From: JAFNAG01 sp041501225
GTDB taxonomy: Bacteria; Acidobacteriota; UBA6911
NCBI GenBank assembly: GCA_041501225.1
Contig: JBGQNR010000004.1
Span: 1-64,000, forward strand
Length of the DNA stretch: 64,000 bases
Reading direction: 5' to 3'
Under the pieces are notes generated by a model. It was given only the letters and a program-made list of their open reading frames with translations. It was not told where the DNA came from and made no database searches. This document shows, piece by piece, positions 34,719-43,391 of the stretch; the stretch's first letter is position 1; each line of letters starts with the position of its first letter. A program made the translations under genes and the position numbers.

Positions 34719-37307
34719 ATGATTCGCTTCGACAACTTAACCATTAAAGGGCAGGAGGCGTTGCAGGAGACCCGGAAACTGGTGGAGTCTCTGCAGCATG
34801 CTCAGTTGGAGCCGGAGCATCTTCTTGATGTCCTGATCCAGCAAGAGGATGGTATTGTCTCGCCCCTGCTGCGCAAGCTGGGGGTGGCCCCGGAAGGCCT
34901 GCGGGAGGAGCTCCAGAAGCATCTTTCCACACTCCCCAAGGTTTCGGGTGGCCAGGTCGCCTTGTCCCCGCGGCTTGACGCCGTGTTTCGCCATGCACAG
35001 GCGGAAGCGGATCAGTTCAAAGATGAGTACGTCTCCACCGAGCACCTGCTTCTCGGACTGGCTGCGGACGACGGATTTGCCGGCCGCATGCTGCGCGGCA
35101 AGGGGGTAAGCCGTGCGGAGATCCTGAAGGTGCTGGTATCGATCCGTGGCAGCCAGCGCGTAACCGACCAGAATGCGGAAGATCGCTATCAGGCTCTCAA
35201 GCGCTATGCGCGTGATCTGACCGATCTGGCCCGGCGCGGCAAGCTCGATCCGGTCATTGGCCGGGACGACGAGATCCGCCGCGTTATGCAGGTCTTGTCC
35301 CGACGCACCAAGAACAATCCTGTCCTGATTGGAGAACCGGGCGTCGGCAAGACGGCCATCGTCGAAGGTCTCGCCCAGCGCATCGTAGCCGGCGACGTCC
35401 CCGAAACCCTCAAGAAGAAGCAGATGGTGGCTCTGGATCTCGGCGCCATGCTGGCAGGGGCCAAATATCGCGGTGAATTCGAAGATCGTCTCAAGGCGGT
35501 GCTGCGCGAGATCGAGGAATCGGCAGGGTCCATCATCCTGTTCATCGATGAGCTGCACACCCTGGTAGGAGCGGGAGCTGCGGAGGGAGCGATGGACGCT
35601 TCCAACATGCTCAAACCGGCGCTGGCCCGGGGAGAACTCCGCTGCATCGGCGCCACCACCTTGAATGAGTATAAAAAGCATATCGAGAAGGATGCGGCGC
35701 TCGAGCGGCGTTTCCAGCCGATCTATGTGGGCCAGCCGTCCGTCGAAGATACCATCGCAATCCTGCGCGGCCTCAAGGAAAAATATGAGATCCACCATGG
35801 GGTACGCATCACCGATTCCGCGCTCGTAGCCGCAGCCACTCTGTCGCATCGCTACATCGCGGACCGGTTCCTCCCCGACAAGGCGGTCGATCTCGTCGAT
35901 GAGGCAGCCTCGCGTTTGCGGATCGAGATCGACAGCATGCCGGTGGAAATCGACGAGGTGGAGCGGCGCATTACGCAGCTGGAAATCGAACGGCAGGCAC
36001 TCTCCAAAGAAAAGGACAAGGCGTCGAAGGAGCGGCTCCACAACCTCAATGCCGAGCTGACCGGGCTGCGCGAACGAAGCGCGCAAATGAAGCTGCACTG
36101 GCAGCAGGAGCGCGAGGTCATCGGGGCGATTCGATCCCTGAAGGAGCGTATCGAGCAGGCAAAGGCGGACGGGCAGAAGGCGGAGCGGATGGGCGATCTC
36201 GGCAAAGCCGCCGAGCTGCGTTACGGGACCTTGGTTCAATTGGAAAAGGAACTCACAGAACAAAACGCGCGACTGGCCAAACTGCAAACCAGTCAGAAGT
36301 TTTTGAAAGAGGAAGTCGACGAAGAGGACATCGCTGATGTGGTGGCCAAGTGGACCGGCATACCGGTGAGCAAAATGCTCGAAGGAGAGCTCCATAAGCT
36401 GGTCATCATGGAGGATCGCCTGCGCACTCGCGTGCTTGGGCAGGACGAGGCGCTGGCGGCGGTCGCAAATTCCATCCGCCGTGCGCGCGCCGGCCTCCAG
36501 GATTCCAAGAGGCCGATGGGCTCTTTCATTTTCCTCGGCCCCACCGGCGTCGGCAAAACCGAACTGGCACGCGCGCTGGCTGAGTTTTTGTTCGATGACG
36601 AGCGCTCCATGGTCCGCATCGACATGTCCGAATACATGGAGAAGCATTCGGTGGCCCGCCTCATTGGAGCGCCGCCGGGCTACGTCGGCTACGAAGAAGG
36701 CGGGTACCTGACCGAGGCTATTCGGCGCCGTCCTTATGCGGTCATTCTGTTCGATGAGATCGAGAAGGCACATCCGGATGTCTTCAACATCCTGTTGCAG
36801 ATCCTCGACGATGGACGCCTCACCGATGGCAAAGGAAGGACCGTCGATTTCCGGAACACGGTCATCATCATGACCTCGAACATCGGGAGTCAATCGATCA
36901 GCGAGGCGCCAGAGGATTTTGAATCCATGCGGCCTCGGGTCATGGAAAGCCTCAGGCGCACCTTCCGCCCCGAATTCCTGAACCGCATTGATGACATAAT
37001 CTTCTTCGGCAGATTAACGCCGGATTTGATCGAGGGCATCGTCCATCTCCAAATCGCCGCCCTCGGAAACATACTTGCACAGAGGGATCTAAAGCTGGCA
37101 ATGAGTCCAGCCGTCATCCAAACGCTCGCGCGGGAGGGATACGATCCGGTCTACGGGGCAAGACCACTCAAGCGTTTGATCCAAAAGAAAATACAGGACC
37201 GGATAGCCCTGATGCTGCTAAAAGGAGAAATCAGGCCCGGCGAAACCGTCGCAGTCGGCCTTGACGAAAAATCAGGGGAGTTCACCTTCAAGCAGCAACC
37301 AGAGTGA
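34719..37307 (+). CDS. clpB: ATP-dependent disaggregase ClpB
   Basis: This is an 862-residue Hsp100 protein. The Clp N domain lies at about 1-145. AAA1 carries Walker A GEPGVGKT and Walker B ILFIDELHTL. The long coiled-coil middle domain spans about 400-520, typical of ClpB rather than ClpA/C. AAA2 carries GPTGVGKT and VILFDEIEKAHPDV, and a ClpB D2-small domain follows. It rescues aggregated proteins with DnaK and small heat shock proteins, which fits its neighbours. The Shine-Dalgarno is weak (GATAGAGATAA). A large ORF on the opposite strand is only a codon-bias shadow. Confidence 0.97.
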   Translation: MIRFDNLTIKGQEALQETRKLVESLQHAQLEPEHLLDVLIQQEDGIVSPLLRKLGVAPEGLREELQKHLSTLPKVSGGQVALSPRLDAVFRHAQAEADQFKDEYVSTEHLLLGLAADDGFAGRMLRGKGVSRAEILKVLVSIRGSQRVTDQNAEDRYQALKRYARDLTDLARRGKLDPVIGRDDEIRRVMQVLSRRTKNNPVLIGEPGVGKTAIVEGLAQRIVAGDVPETLKKKQMVALDLGAMLAGAKYRGEFEDRLKAVLREIEESAGSIILFIDELHTLVGAGAAEGAMDASNMLKPALARGELRCIGATTLNEYKKHIEKDAALERRFQPIYVGQPSVEDTIAILRGLKEKYEIHHGVRITDSALVAAATLSHRYIADRFLPDKAVDLVDEAASRLRIEIDSMPVEIDEVERRITQLEIERQALSKEKDKASKERLHNLNAELTGLRERSAQMKLHWQQEREVIGAIRSLKERIEQAKADGQKAERMGDLGKAAELRYGTLVQLEKELTEQNARLAKLQTSQKFLKEEVDEEDIADVVAKWTGIPVSKMLEGELHKLVIMEDRLRTRVLGQDEALAAVANSIRRARAGLQDSKRPMGSFIFLGPTGVGKTELARALAEFLFDDERSMVRIDMSEYMEKHSVARLIGAPPGYVGYEEGGYLTEAIRRRPYAVILFDEIEKAHPDVFNILLQILDDGRLTDGKGRTVDFRNTVIIMTSNIGSQSISEAPEDFESMRPRVMESLRRTFRPEFLNRIDDIIFFGRLTPDLIEGIVHLQIAALGNILAQRDLKLAMSPAVIQTLAREGYDPVYGARPLKRLIQKKIQDRIALMLLKGEIRPGETVAVGLDEKSGEFTFKQQPE

Positions 37308-37326
37308 TTCGACGCGCATGAATGGC

Positions 37327-37344
37327 TGCGGGCCGAAGCCCGCA
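37327..37344. terminator. Hairpin after clpB
   Basis: TGCGGGC-CGAA-GCCCGCA forms a 7-bp stem with a tetraloop 19 bases after the clpB stop. No T-tract follows, so termination is uncertain. The gap to htpX is otherwise GC-rich and empty. Confidence 0.4.
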
Positions 37345-37450
37345 TGCCAGTTTGCCCCCGGGCGCGGGCGAAACCCGGAACCAAACGAGCATTTCGAAGC
37401 TTGGGGGCGGGTGGCCTGCAAGCCGGCTCTATGTTAGAATTAGAAATGCT

Positions 37451-38299
37451 ATGATGAACAATCTTAAGACTGTCCTGTTATTGGGTCTCCTGACGGGGAT
37501 TATCTTGTTTCTCGGTAGTTTGTGGGGCGAGCGCGGTTTGACTATAGCCTTAGTTTTTTCCGTGCTCATGAACTTCGGCAGCTACTTCTTTTCGGACAAG
37601 ATCGTTCTGAGCATGTACGGCGCCAAGCCGGTGAATCGCGAGGAAGCGCCGCGCCTCTATTCGATTCTGGACTACCTGTGTGCCCGGGGCGGCTTGCCTA
37701 TGCCCAAGGTCTACATCATTCCGACGGATTCCCCCAACGCGTTCGCTACGGGGCGCAATCCGCAGCACGCATCCGTTGCGGTCACGCAAGGTACCCTGAG
37801 GCTTCTCGACGAAAATGAGTTGCAGGGCGTTTTGGCCCATGAACTCGCGCACGTCAAGAACCGGGATATCCTGATCAGCAGCATCGCGGCAACGATTGCG
37901 GGCATCATCATGTGGATTTCGAACATGGCCCGATTCGCCATGATCTTCGGCGGCGGATCACGCGATCACGAAGAAGGCGGGGGCGGGGCTTTAGGCGGCC
38001 TGGGGACCATCATTGTTGCCCCGATCGCCGCCATGTTGATCCAGATGTGGATCTCACGCACGCGCGAGTACGAAGCCGATCATAGTGGCGCGGAAATGGT
38101 TGGCAGCCCTTATGGCCTGGCATCCGCGCTGCGGAAGCTCGAGGACTACTCGAAGCGCATCCCCATGGAAGCCTCCCCGAGCACCGCGCACATGTTTATC
38201 GTTCATCCGTTCTCGGGCGGCGGATTAATGACTCTTTTCAGTACCCACCCACCGATCCCAAAGCGCATTGAGCGTCTTATGGGGAGAAGCTGTAATTGA
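37451..38299 (+). CDS. htpX: Membrane zinc metalloprotease HtpX
   Basis: This 282-residue M48 protease has two N-terminal membrane helices (residues about 5-45), the zinc motif HELAHVKNRD, two more hydrophobic segments and the third ligand region REYEADHSGAEMVGSP. It degrades misfolded membrane proteins under stress, consistent with its place after hsp20 and clpB. I start it at the first of two adjacent ATGs (37451); the frame extends upstream but without similarity. TATGTT and TTAGAAT just upstream may be part of its own promoter. Confidence 0.95.
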   Translation: MMNNLKTVLLLGLLTGIILFLGSLWGERGLTIALVFSVLMNFGSYFFSDKIVLSMYGAKPVNREEAPRLYSILDYLCARGGLPMPKVYIIPTDSPNAFATGRNPQHASVAVTQGTLRLLDENELQGVLAHELAHVKNRDILISSIAATIAGIIMWISNMARFAMIFGGGSRDHEEGGGGALGGLGTIIVAPIAAMLIQMWISRTREYEADHSGAEMVGSPYGLASALRKLEDYSKRIPMEASPSTAHMFIVHPFSGGGLMTLFSTHPPIPKRIERLMGRSCN

Positions 38300-38391
38300 A
38301 GACCGCGCAAACGACCTCGGTGCGCGTTAGCTTGTGACAGGATCGCCTGCCACGCGGCAATCGTGGCGGGGAATAGCTGGGGGCGTGACTC

Positions 38392-39051
38392 TTGGACAGC
38401 AGAAAGATTCCTATTACCACCAATGGTGCATCGCCATCCAAGGCCGGCGCCGCTGACGATGTGGCGGAGTTTCGCGTCGTCGACAAGCGCCCTTTTGCCG
38501 GGATGGATACAGGAGCGTCGGTCGACGAACCCGTGGAGGTGAAGCCTCGCTATCCCACCTACGTGGAAGAACTGATGGCGAAGGTGGCGGACACCGAGCG
38601 GCGTTTCACGGAGAGGGTCAAACAAGTCGACCAGGAGACAGCACGTTCCAAAGCCCGCCTCGATGCGGATTATGAGCGCAAGCTCGCGCTCGCCCGGCAG
38701 AGCATGGTGCTGCCTTTTCTCGATGTGCTCGACAACCTCGAGCGTGCATTGGAGGCGGCGTCGGTCGGGGGGAGCAAAGAGGACTTGCTCCAGGGCCTGC
38801 GGATGACGGCCGACCTCTTCCGCGCGAAGCTGCGAGCGCACGCCATCGAGCCACTCGAGGTGCTGAACCAGCCCTTCGATCCGAGCTTGAGCCAGGCTGT
38901 AGGTGTGATCCCCGTATCCGAGCCAGGCAAAGACGGATTGGTTGTCGACGTGGTTCTACCCGGCTATCGCATGGAGAAAAACCTGGTCCGGCCCGCGCAG
39001 GTGCGTGTGGCTCAATACCAGCAGGACCCAGGAAAACCCGCACTCCGCTAA
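38392..39051 (+). CDS. grpE: Nucleotide exchange factor GrpE
   Basis: This 219-residue DnaK cochaperone has a disordered N-terminal third, then a coiled coil (about 60-115, ERRFTERVKQVDQETARSKARLDADYERKLALARQSMVLPFLDVLDNLERAL). A beta domain follows with NQPFDPSLSQAVGVIPV and VVDVVLPGYRMEKNLVRPAQVRV. The start seems to be TTG at 38392, after GGGGGC. No dnaK or dnaJ is adjacent in this window, which is less usual. Confidence 0.88.
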   Translation: MDSRKIPITTNGASPSKAGAADDVAEFRVVDKRPFAGMDTGASVDEPVEVKPRYPTYVEELMAKVADTERRFTERVKQVDQETARSKARLDADYERKLALARQSMVLPFLDVLDNLERALEAASVGGSKEDLLQGLRMTADLFRAKLRAHAIEPLEVLNQPFDPSLSQAVGVIPVSEPGKDGLVVDVVLPGYRMEKNLVRPAQVRVAQYQQDPGKPALR

Positions 39052-39163
39052 CCTGGCAACTACACCACAGCTGGAACAGATTTTTTCAACGCAATCTCCC
39101 ATGCACCGGGAGCGCACCCAGGCGCATGAAAATGTTGTGCACTCATCACGCTTCCCCTGCGTC

Positions 39164-39344
39164 GCCCTTTCAGGGCTCTTGCCAGCTCGATCCCCTGTTC
39201 CCAGGGCTCACGCCCTGGGCTTTGCTGCGCCACCCCTTCGGGGTTTTCGCAGTCGTAAAATGCTCAGCCCTGAAAGGGCGGGACAGGACAGCCCAGGGCG
39301 CAAGCCCTGGGTTGAGGTGCGGAGAACTCAAGCCCTGAAAGGGC
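39164..39344. repeat. Cluster of REP-like palindromes
   Basis: Two palindrome types alternate. GCCCTTTCAGGGCT (39164-39177) recurs inverted as AGCCCTGAAAGGGC at 39266 and 39331. CCCAGGGCTCACGCCCTGGG-type hairpins lie at 39200-39221 and 39290-39311, and ACCCCTTCGGGGT at about 39232-39244. The arrangement resembles REP/BIME arrays mobilised by REP-associated transposases, but no transposase is in the window. The rest of the 432-base gap (39052-39483) has CTCTGCG-type repeats and no gene. Confidence 0.75.
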
Positions 39345-39483
39345 ACAGAAATAGACGAGTTGATCGGCACCGTAATTGGTCCTATTTTCGGAATAGAGCG
39401 CGCAGAGAGCAAAACTCATTTCCTCTGCGTCATCTGCGCGCTCTGCGTTGAGGGTTTTGGTTGCGGAAAATGCCGTTTGCCTG

Positions 39484-40827
39484 TTATCGGATCAGATAAT
39501 TTACTCCATTCCAGAAGAGCAGGATGGGCACACCCGAAGCGTGCAACTGGGCCAAATCCGGTTCCTTGGCGAGGATGTCCGCGTAGTCTTTTGAATCGCG
39601 GACGATCTCGTGCGCCGGCGCTTTAGTGTGCGCCACGCACCCGGCATCCACCCAGTAGTTCGGTGTCCGGTACAAGAGCCGCTGGCCGATTTTCTTCGCG
39701 TTGTTGCCGGCTGGATCTTTCGTCATCAGAAGGCGCGCTTCCTCGAGCGCCAGGCTTACACGGTTGTCCTTCGCGTCCGTGACCGATGAGCGCAGCGCCA
39801 GGATCCTCTTATCCCCAGCCTGTATAGCGGCCTTGGCTGGCTGGGCCTGCTGACCGTTCTGTGTCTTTTGGTCCGGCTCCACGCGCTTCTTCTCATCGGC
39901 AGCCTGCAGAACCACGCCGCCTCCCCGCTCCCCTTGCGCCACTGTGGCTTGCGCCTTGATTGCGCTCACCTGGTCTAGGGCGGCCTGCTGGTTGAGTTGG
40001 GCGGTTTGCTGAATCGCCGGGTTGACTTGCTGAGCGATTTGACTGGATGGCCGGCTCACGGCCTCGGCCTTCATCTTCGCCTCCTCGGGCCGGTTGGCTG
40101 CCATCTCCATTTTCAGCGCTTTATTGTCCGCATTGAGTAGCACTCTTTGCTGCAAGTCTGCTTTCGTGTTCTCTCCCACCGCAAGTTTTGAGGCATCCGC
40201 ATAAGCGGGCGCTTGGGGGCGTGCAAGATTCCCGGCTTCCAGGACTAGTTGGTTCGAGACAGCAGCCGGCGGCGTGACAGGCTGCGGCTTCGGAGCCGGC
40301 TGGCCGCTCTGTGCCTGGGCGGGCATGCCGGTCGCATTGGTAGATACAACGCCAACGGAAGCGGCAGGGGCTGCAGTGGGGGGTGTTCTTGTTTCCTTAG
40401 AGCTCATCGCAGCCCCAGGCCCGACGGAGACATCATATTGATTTTGTCTGGCAGCGATTTGAGGTTTCTGCATGGGCTGCTGAGACTGTCGGGTCGCCTG
40501 GAACAACAACGCACCGACAACCACGACCACGGCAGCCGCAAAGACGAGGCGAATCGGAGAGGTGCGATAGGTAAAACTCCGGGGCTCGGGAGCAGCGGGG
40601 ACAGCGATGCTCTCCTCCGCCGCGTCCAGCTGCAAGGAGAGTGCCAACGCCTCCTGGCATGCAGCGCAGTCCGCGGCGTGCTCCTCGAAACGAGCCGTTT
40701 CGTCCGGGGTCAAATGCGCTTCCAGGAATGCGGCGAGTTCATTGGCATCGGGGCATGGTCCCGGCACATTCCCGCGCCGCCGGCTCAGGATACGCCGGAT
40801 GGCTTCCTCGATGTGTGGTTGGTTCAT
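39484..40827 (-). CDS. Membrane anti-sigma factor with zinc finger and long Ala/Gln-rich region
   Basis: This 447-residue protein has an N-terminal zf-HC2-type finger (Cys25, then HAADCAACQEAL), one membrane helix (about 92-110, LVFAAAVVVVVGALLF), and a long low-complexity extracytoplasmic region rich in Ala, Gln, Pro and Lys. It ends in a compact C-terminal segment (about 340-447) of unknown function. The gene starts 22 bases after the upstream sigma factor gene with Shine-Dalgarno AAGGGTGAG, so it is very probably that factor's cognate inhibitor. The low-complexity region may be a periplasmic tether. Confidence 0.85.
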   Translation of the reverse strand: MNQPHIEEAIRRILSRRRGNVPGPCPDANELAAFLEAHLTPDETARFEEHAADCAACQEALALSLQLDAAEESIAVPAAPEPRSFTYRTSPIRLVFAAAVVVVVGALLFQATRQSQQPMQKPQIAARQNQYDVSVGPGAAMSSKETRTPPTAAPAASVGVVSTNATGMPAQAQSGQPAPKPQPVTPPAAVSNQLVLEAGNLARPQAPAYADASKLAVGENTKADLQQRVLLNADNKALKMEMAANRPEEAKMKAEAVSRPSSQIAQQVNPAIQQTAQLNQQAALDQVSAIKAQATVAQGERGGGVVLQAADEKKRVEPDQKTQNGQQAQPAKAAIQAGDKRILALRSSVTDAKDNRVSLALEEARLLMTKDPAGNNAKKIGQRLLYRTPNYWVDAGCVAHTKAPAHEIVRDSKDYADILAKEPDLAQLHASGVPILLFWNGVNYLIR

Positions 40828-40849
40828 AACTCACCCTTAGTAAGGACGA

Positions 40850-41848
40850 TCATATGGTCCCGCCTTGCAGCTTTTTTTGAATCGGAATGCCTGCCGACGC
40901 AGGTTTCAGCGCAGATTCGAGCATCGGGTCTGCGCTCTCCGCCACCCAACGCCACAAAGATCCCAGCTCGCGGGCATTGAGCCCGTGCACTTTGCGCAGC
41001 TCCCGCTCGACGTTTTTGCGAATTTCCCGGCGCGCACGCTCGAGCCAGCGCGAAACTGTGGCTTCATGCACGCCGAAACGGAGGCCAATCGCCTTGAGGG
41101 AGATGCCCTCGAGGTGATAAAGGCCGAGAATGAGACGGTTTCGGGCGCTCAGCCGCTCGATTTCCTTCCGGACACACGCCGCCAGCACGGGCCCCCAACG
41201 GGCATCCAGCCGCGCCGCCGCCGCGTCAGCAGGTCCAGGATTCGGTGCGCAGGGCAAACCCGCCTTTTCCTCCAATTCATCCAGCGAGACTTGTTTCCTC
41301 GCCCGCCGGAAGCGATCGATCGCCGCGTGCGCCACCGCAGCCCGCAGCCAGCCCGCAAGCGAACCGCGGCCGTTGTAGCTTTGCAGCTTCCCTTTGGACA
41401 CCCCCGACGCAGGCTCAGGTTCGTTTCCTTGACCCGCGGTTTGAGTCGCTGCATGACTTTCACCAAGCAGGACTGCGACAATCTCATGCGCCAGATCCTC
41501 ACCTGCATCACAATTCCGGCAGGCTTGTGCGGCAAAGCGCTTTAGCAAAGGCAGGTACTGGTCTGCAAAATGTTCCCATGCTATGCGGTCGCCTCGAGTA
41601 CACGCCACCGCTAGAAACAGGTCTTCGTGGCACATCTGCCGTAGTAAAGAAAGGCAGTCGGAGCATGCCTGAAAGCTGCCGGCCGGGTTCCTGCCCACTT
41701 CCCCGGTAGCGTGAGTCCCATGGCCGGCGGTCAGGATCTCTACCACACGTGCGCAGAAAGGCTCAAACGGGAGATCGACCGTCGGATAGCGGCGCTGGCA
41801 GCGTTCGAAAACTGCACGGATTTCCCTGAGTTTATCCATCGACAGCAT
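40850..41848 (-). CDS. Sigma-70 family RNA polymerase sigma factor with N-terminal extension
   Basis: This is a 332-residue protein. Roughly 85 N-terminal residues with several Cys (CSDCLSLLRQMCHEDLF) precede region 2 (ACTRGDRIAWEHFADQYLPLLKRFAAQACRNCDAGEDLAHEIVAVLL). Region 4 contains RNRLILGLYHLEGISLKAIGLRFGVHEATVSRWLERARREIRKN. The extension is longer than in standard ECF factors. I prefer ATG 41848, preceded by GGACAGG; other in-frame starts are GTG 41866 and ATG 41839. The anti-sigma gene follows immediately. Confidence 0.82.
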   Translation of the reverse strand: MLSMDKLREIRAVFERCQRRYPTVDLPFEPFCARVVEILTAGHGTHATGEVGRNPAGSFQACSDCLSLLRQMCHEDLFLAVACTRGDRIAWEHFADQYLPLLKRFAAQACRNCDAGEDLAHEIVAVLLGESHAATQTAGQGNEPEPASGVSKGKLQSYNGRGSLAGWLRAAVAHAAIDRFRRARKQVSLDELEEKAGLPCAPNPGPADAAAARLDARWGPVLAACVRKEIERLSARNRLILGLYHLEGISLKAIGLRFGVHEATVSRWLERARREIRKNVERELRKVHGLNARELGSLWRWVAESADPMLESALKPASAGIPIQKKLQGGTI

Positions 41849-42113
41849 ATCTGCCTGTCCAACCACTTGATAAGATCCGTTTCAAAGCGGGTCGGCACGA
41901 CACGTCGGGTGCATTGTCCATAGCCCTGTCGAATCCATGGTTTCTACAAGGCGCCTGACCGCTTGCTCCAAGATCGACCTGGAAGTGATTCTAATCTTCC
42001 AGGATCCGGTTCCGCAAGGTGCGCGTGCCGCCATTCAAAAACTCGATTTTGCGGGCAAAACGCCGTGTGGTAGTATGCGGGATCTGATATTAAGGAAAGG
42101 ATCCCCATTTTCG

Positions 42114-43379
42114 ATGTCCGTCAAGATTCTGACCACCAACTTGCATGTCCCCAATCTTACGCACATCGACGTCTACGAATCGCTGGGCGGTTACCAGGCG
42201 CTGCGCAAGGTTCTGCGCGAATACACGCCTGCCCAGGTGACCGAAATTGTGAAGAAGTCGGGACTGCGCGGGCGCGGTGGTGCAGGATTTCCGACCGGGA
42301 TGAAGTGGGGGTTTGTTCCTAAGAACTCGGGAAAGCCGGTTTATTTGTGCGTCAACGGCGACGAAAGCGAGCCGGGCACCTTCAAGGACCGTGTCATCAT
42401 CGATAATGATCCGCACCAGTTGATCGAAGGAACCATCATTTCGGCCTTTGCCTTGGATTGTCATCTGGCGTTTATTTTTCTTCGCGGGGAGTTCTTCTAC
42501 GGGGCCGAAGTTGTTCAGAAGGCATTGAACGAAGCCTACACACAGGGATACCTTGGCAGGAACATCCTTGGTTCGGACTATCACCTGGAGATCATATTGC
42601 ACCGTGGAGCCGGAGCCTATATCTGCGGTGAGGAAACGGCTCTGCTCGAATGCATCGAGGGAAGGCGCGGACACCCGAGGCTGAAGCCGCCATTTCCGGC
42701 CGTGGTCGGCTTGTACCAATGTCCGACCGTCATCAACAATGTGGAGACGTTGGCAAACATCCCCCATATCATCAACAATGGAGCCGACTGGTTTGCCGGC
42801 ATCGGCACGGAGCGCAACGCGGGAACCCGGCTCTTCGGGGTCAGCGGGCATGTGCAGAAACCGGGTGTATATGAGTTCCCGATGGGGATCACCCTGCGTG
42901 AGCTGATCTATGACCACTGCGGCGGCATTCGCGGCGGGCGCAAGCTCAAGGCCGTGGTTCCCGGGGGTTCTTCAGTTCCGGTCCTGACTGCAGACCAGGT
43001 CGATGTGCACCTGGACTTCGATTCCGTCGCCAAAGCCGGCAGTATGCTCGGCTCGGCCGGGGTGATCGTCATGGACGAGACCACGTGCATGGTAAAGGCG
43101 GTGCGGCGCATCACCAAATTCTATGCCGAGGAATCCTGCGGGCAGTGCACCCAATGCCGTGAGGGTACCGAGTGGCTCTACCAGATCCTGACCCGCCTGG
43201 AAAAAGGCATGGGCAAGCCGGGTGAACTCGAGATCATGCTCGACATCTGCACCAATATGAAGGGTCGCACGATCTGCCCGCTCTCGGATGCGGCCGCCAT
43301 GCCCGTGGAAAGCTATATCCGCGAGTTCTACGACGAATTCGCAGCCCACATCCAAAAGCAGCGCTGCACCGTAGCCTGA
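42114..43379 (+). CDS. nuoF: NADH-quinone oxidoreductase subunit F (NuoF-like), orphan
   Basis: This 421-residue flavoprotein has the NADH/FMN loop GLRGRGGAGFPTGMKW, GDESEPGTFKDR, the FMN-site GAGAYICGEETALLE and the C-terminal 4Fe-4S ligands CGQCTQCREGTEW plus TICPLSDAAA. It oxidises NADH and passes electrons via FMN to a cluster. NuoE, NuoG and membrane subunits are absent nearby, so it may belong to a hydrogenase- or formate-dehydrogenase-type complex or act with a distant Nuo set. I start it at ATG 42114, twelve bases after AAGGAAAGGA; the earlier frame is not conserved. The 265-base gap before it holds nothing recognised. Confidence 0.9.
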   Translation: MSVKILTTNLHVPNLTHIDVYESLGGYQALRKVLREYTPAQVTEIVKKSGLRGRGGAGFPTGMKWGFVPKNSGKPVYLCVNGDESEPGTFKDRVIIDNDPHQLIEGTIISAFALDCHLAFIFLRGEFFYGAEVVQKALNEAYTQGYLGRNILGSDYHLEIILHRGAGAYICGEETALLECIEGRRGHPRLKPPFPAVVGLYQCPTVINNVETLANIPHIINNGADWFAGIGTERNAGTRLFGVSGHVQKPGVYEFPMGITLRELIYDHCGGIRGGRKLKAVVPGGSSVPVLTADQVDVHLDFDSVAKAGSMLGSAGVIVMDETTCMVKAVRRITKFYAEESCGQCTQCREGTEWLYQILTRLEKGMGKPGELEIMLDICTNMKGRTICPLSDAAAMPVESYIREFYDEFAAHIQKQRCTVA

Positions 43380-43391
43380 TTACCCTCTACT

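Noticed and set aside
34737..36893. 718-codon open frame on the minus strand
   Set aside because: It lies wholly antisense to clpB, has no family motifs, and mirrors the codon bias of the clpB frame.
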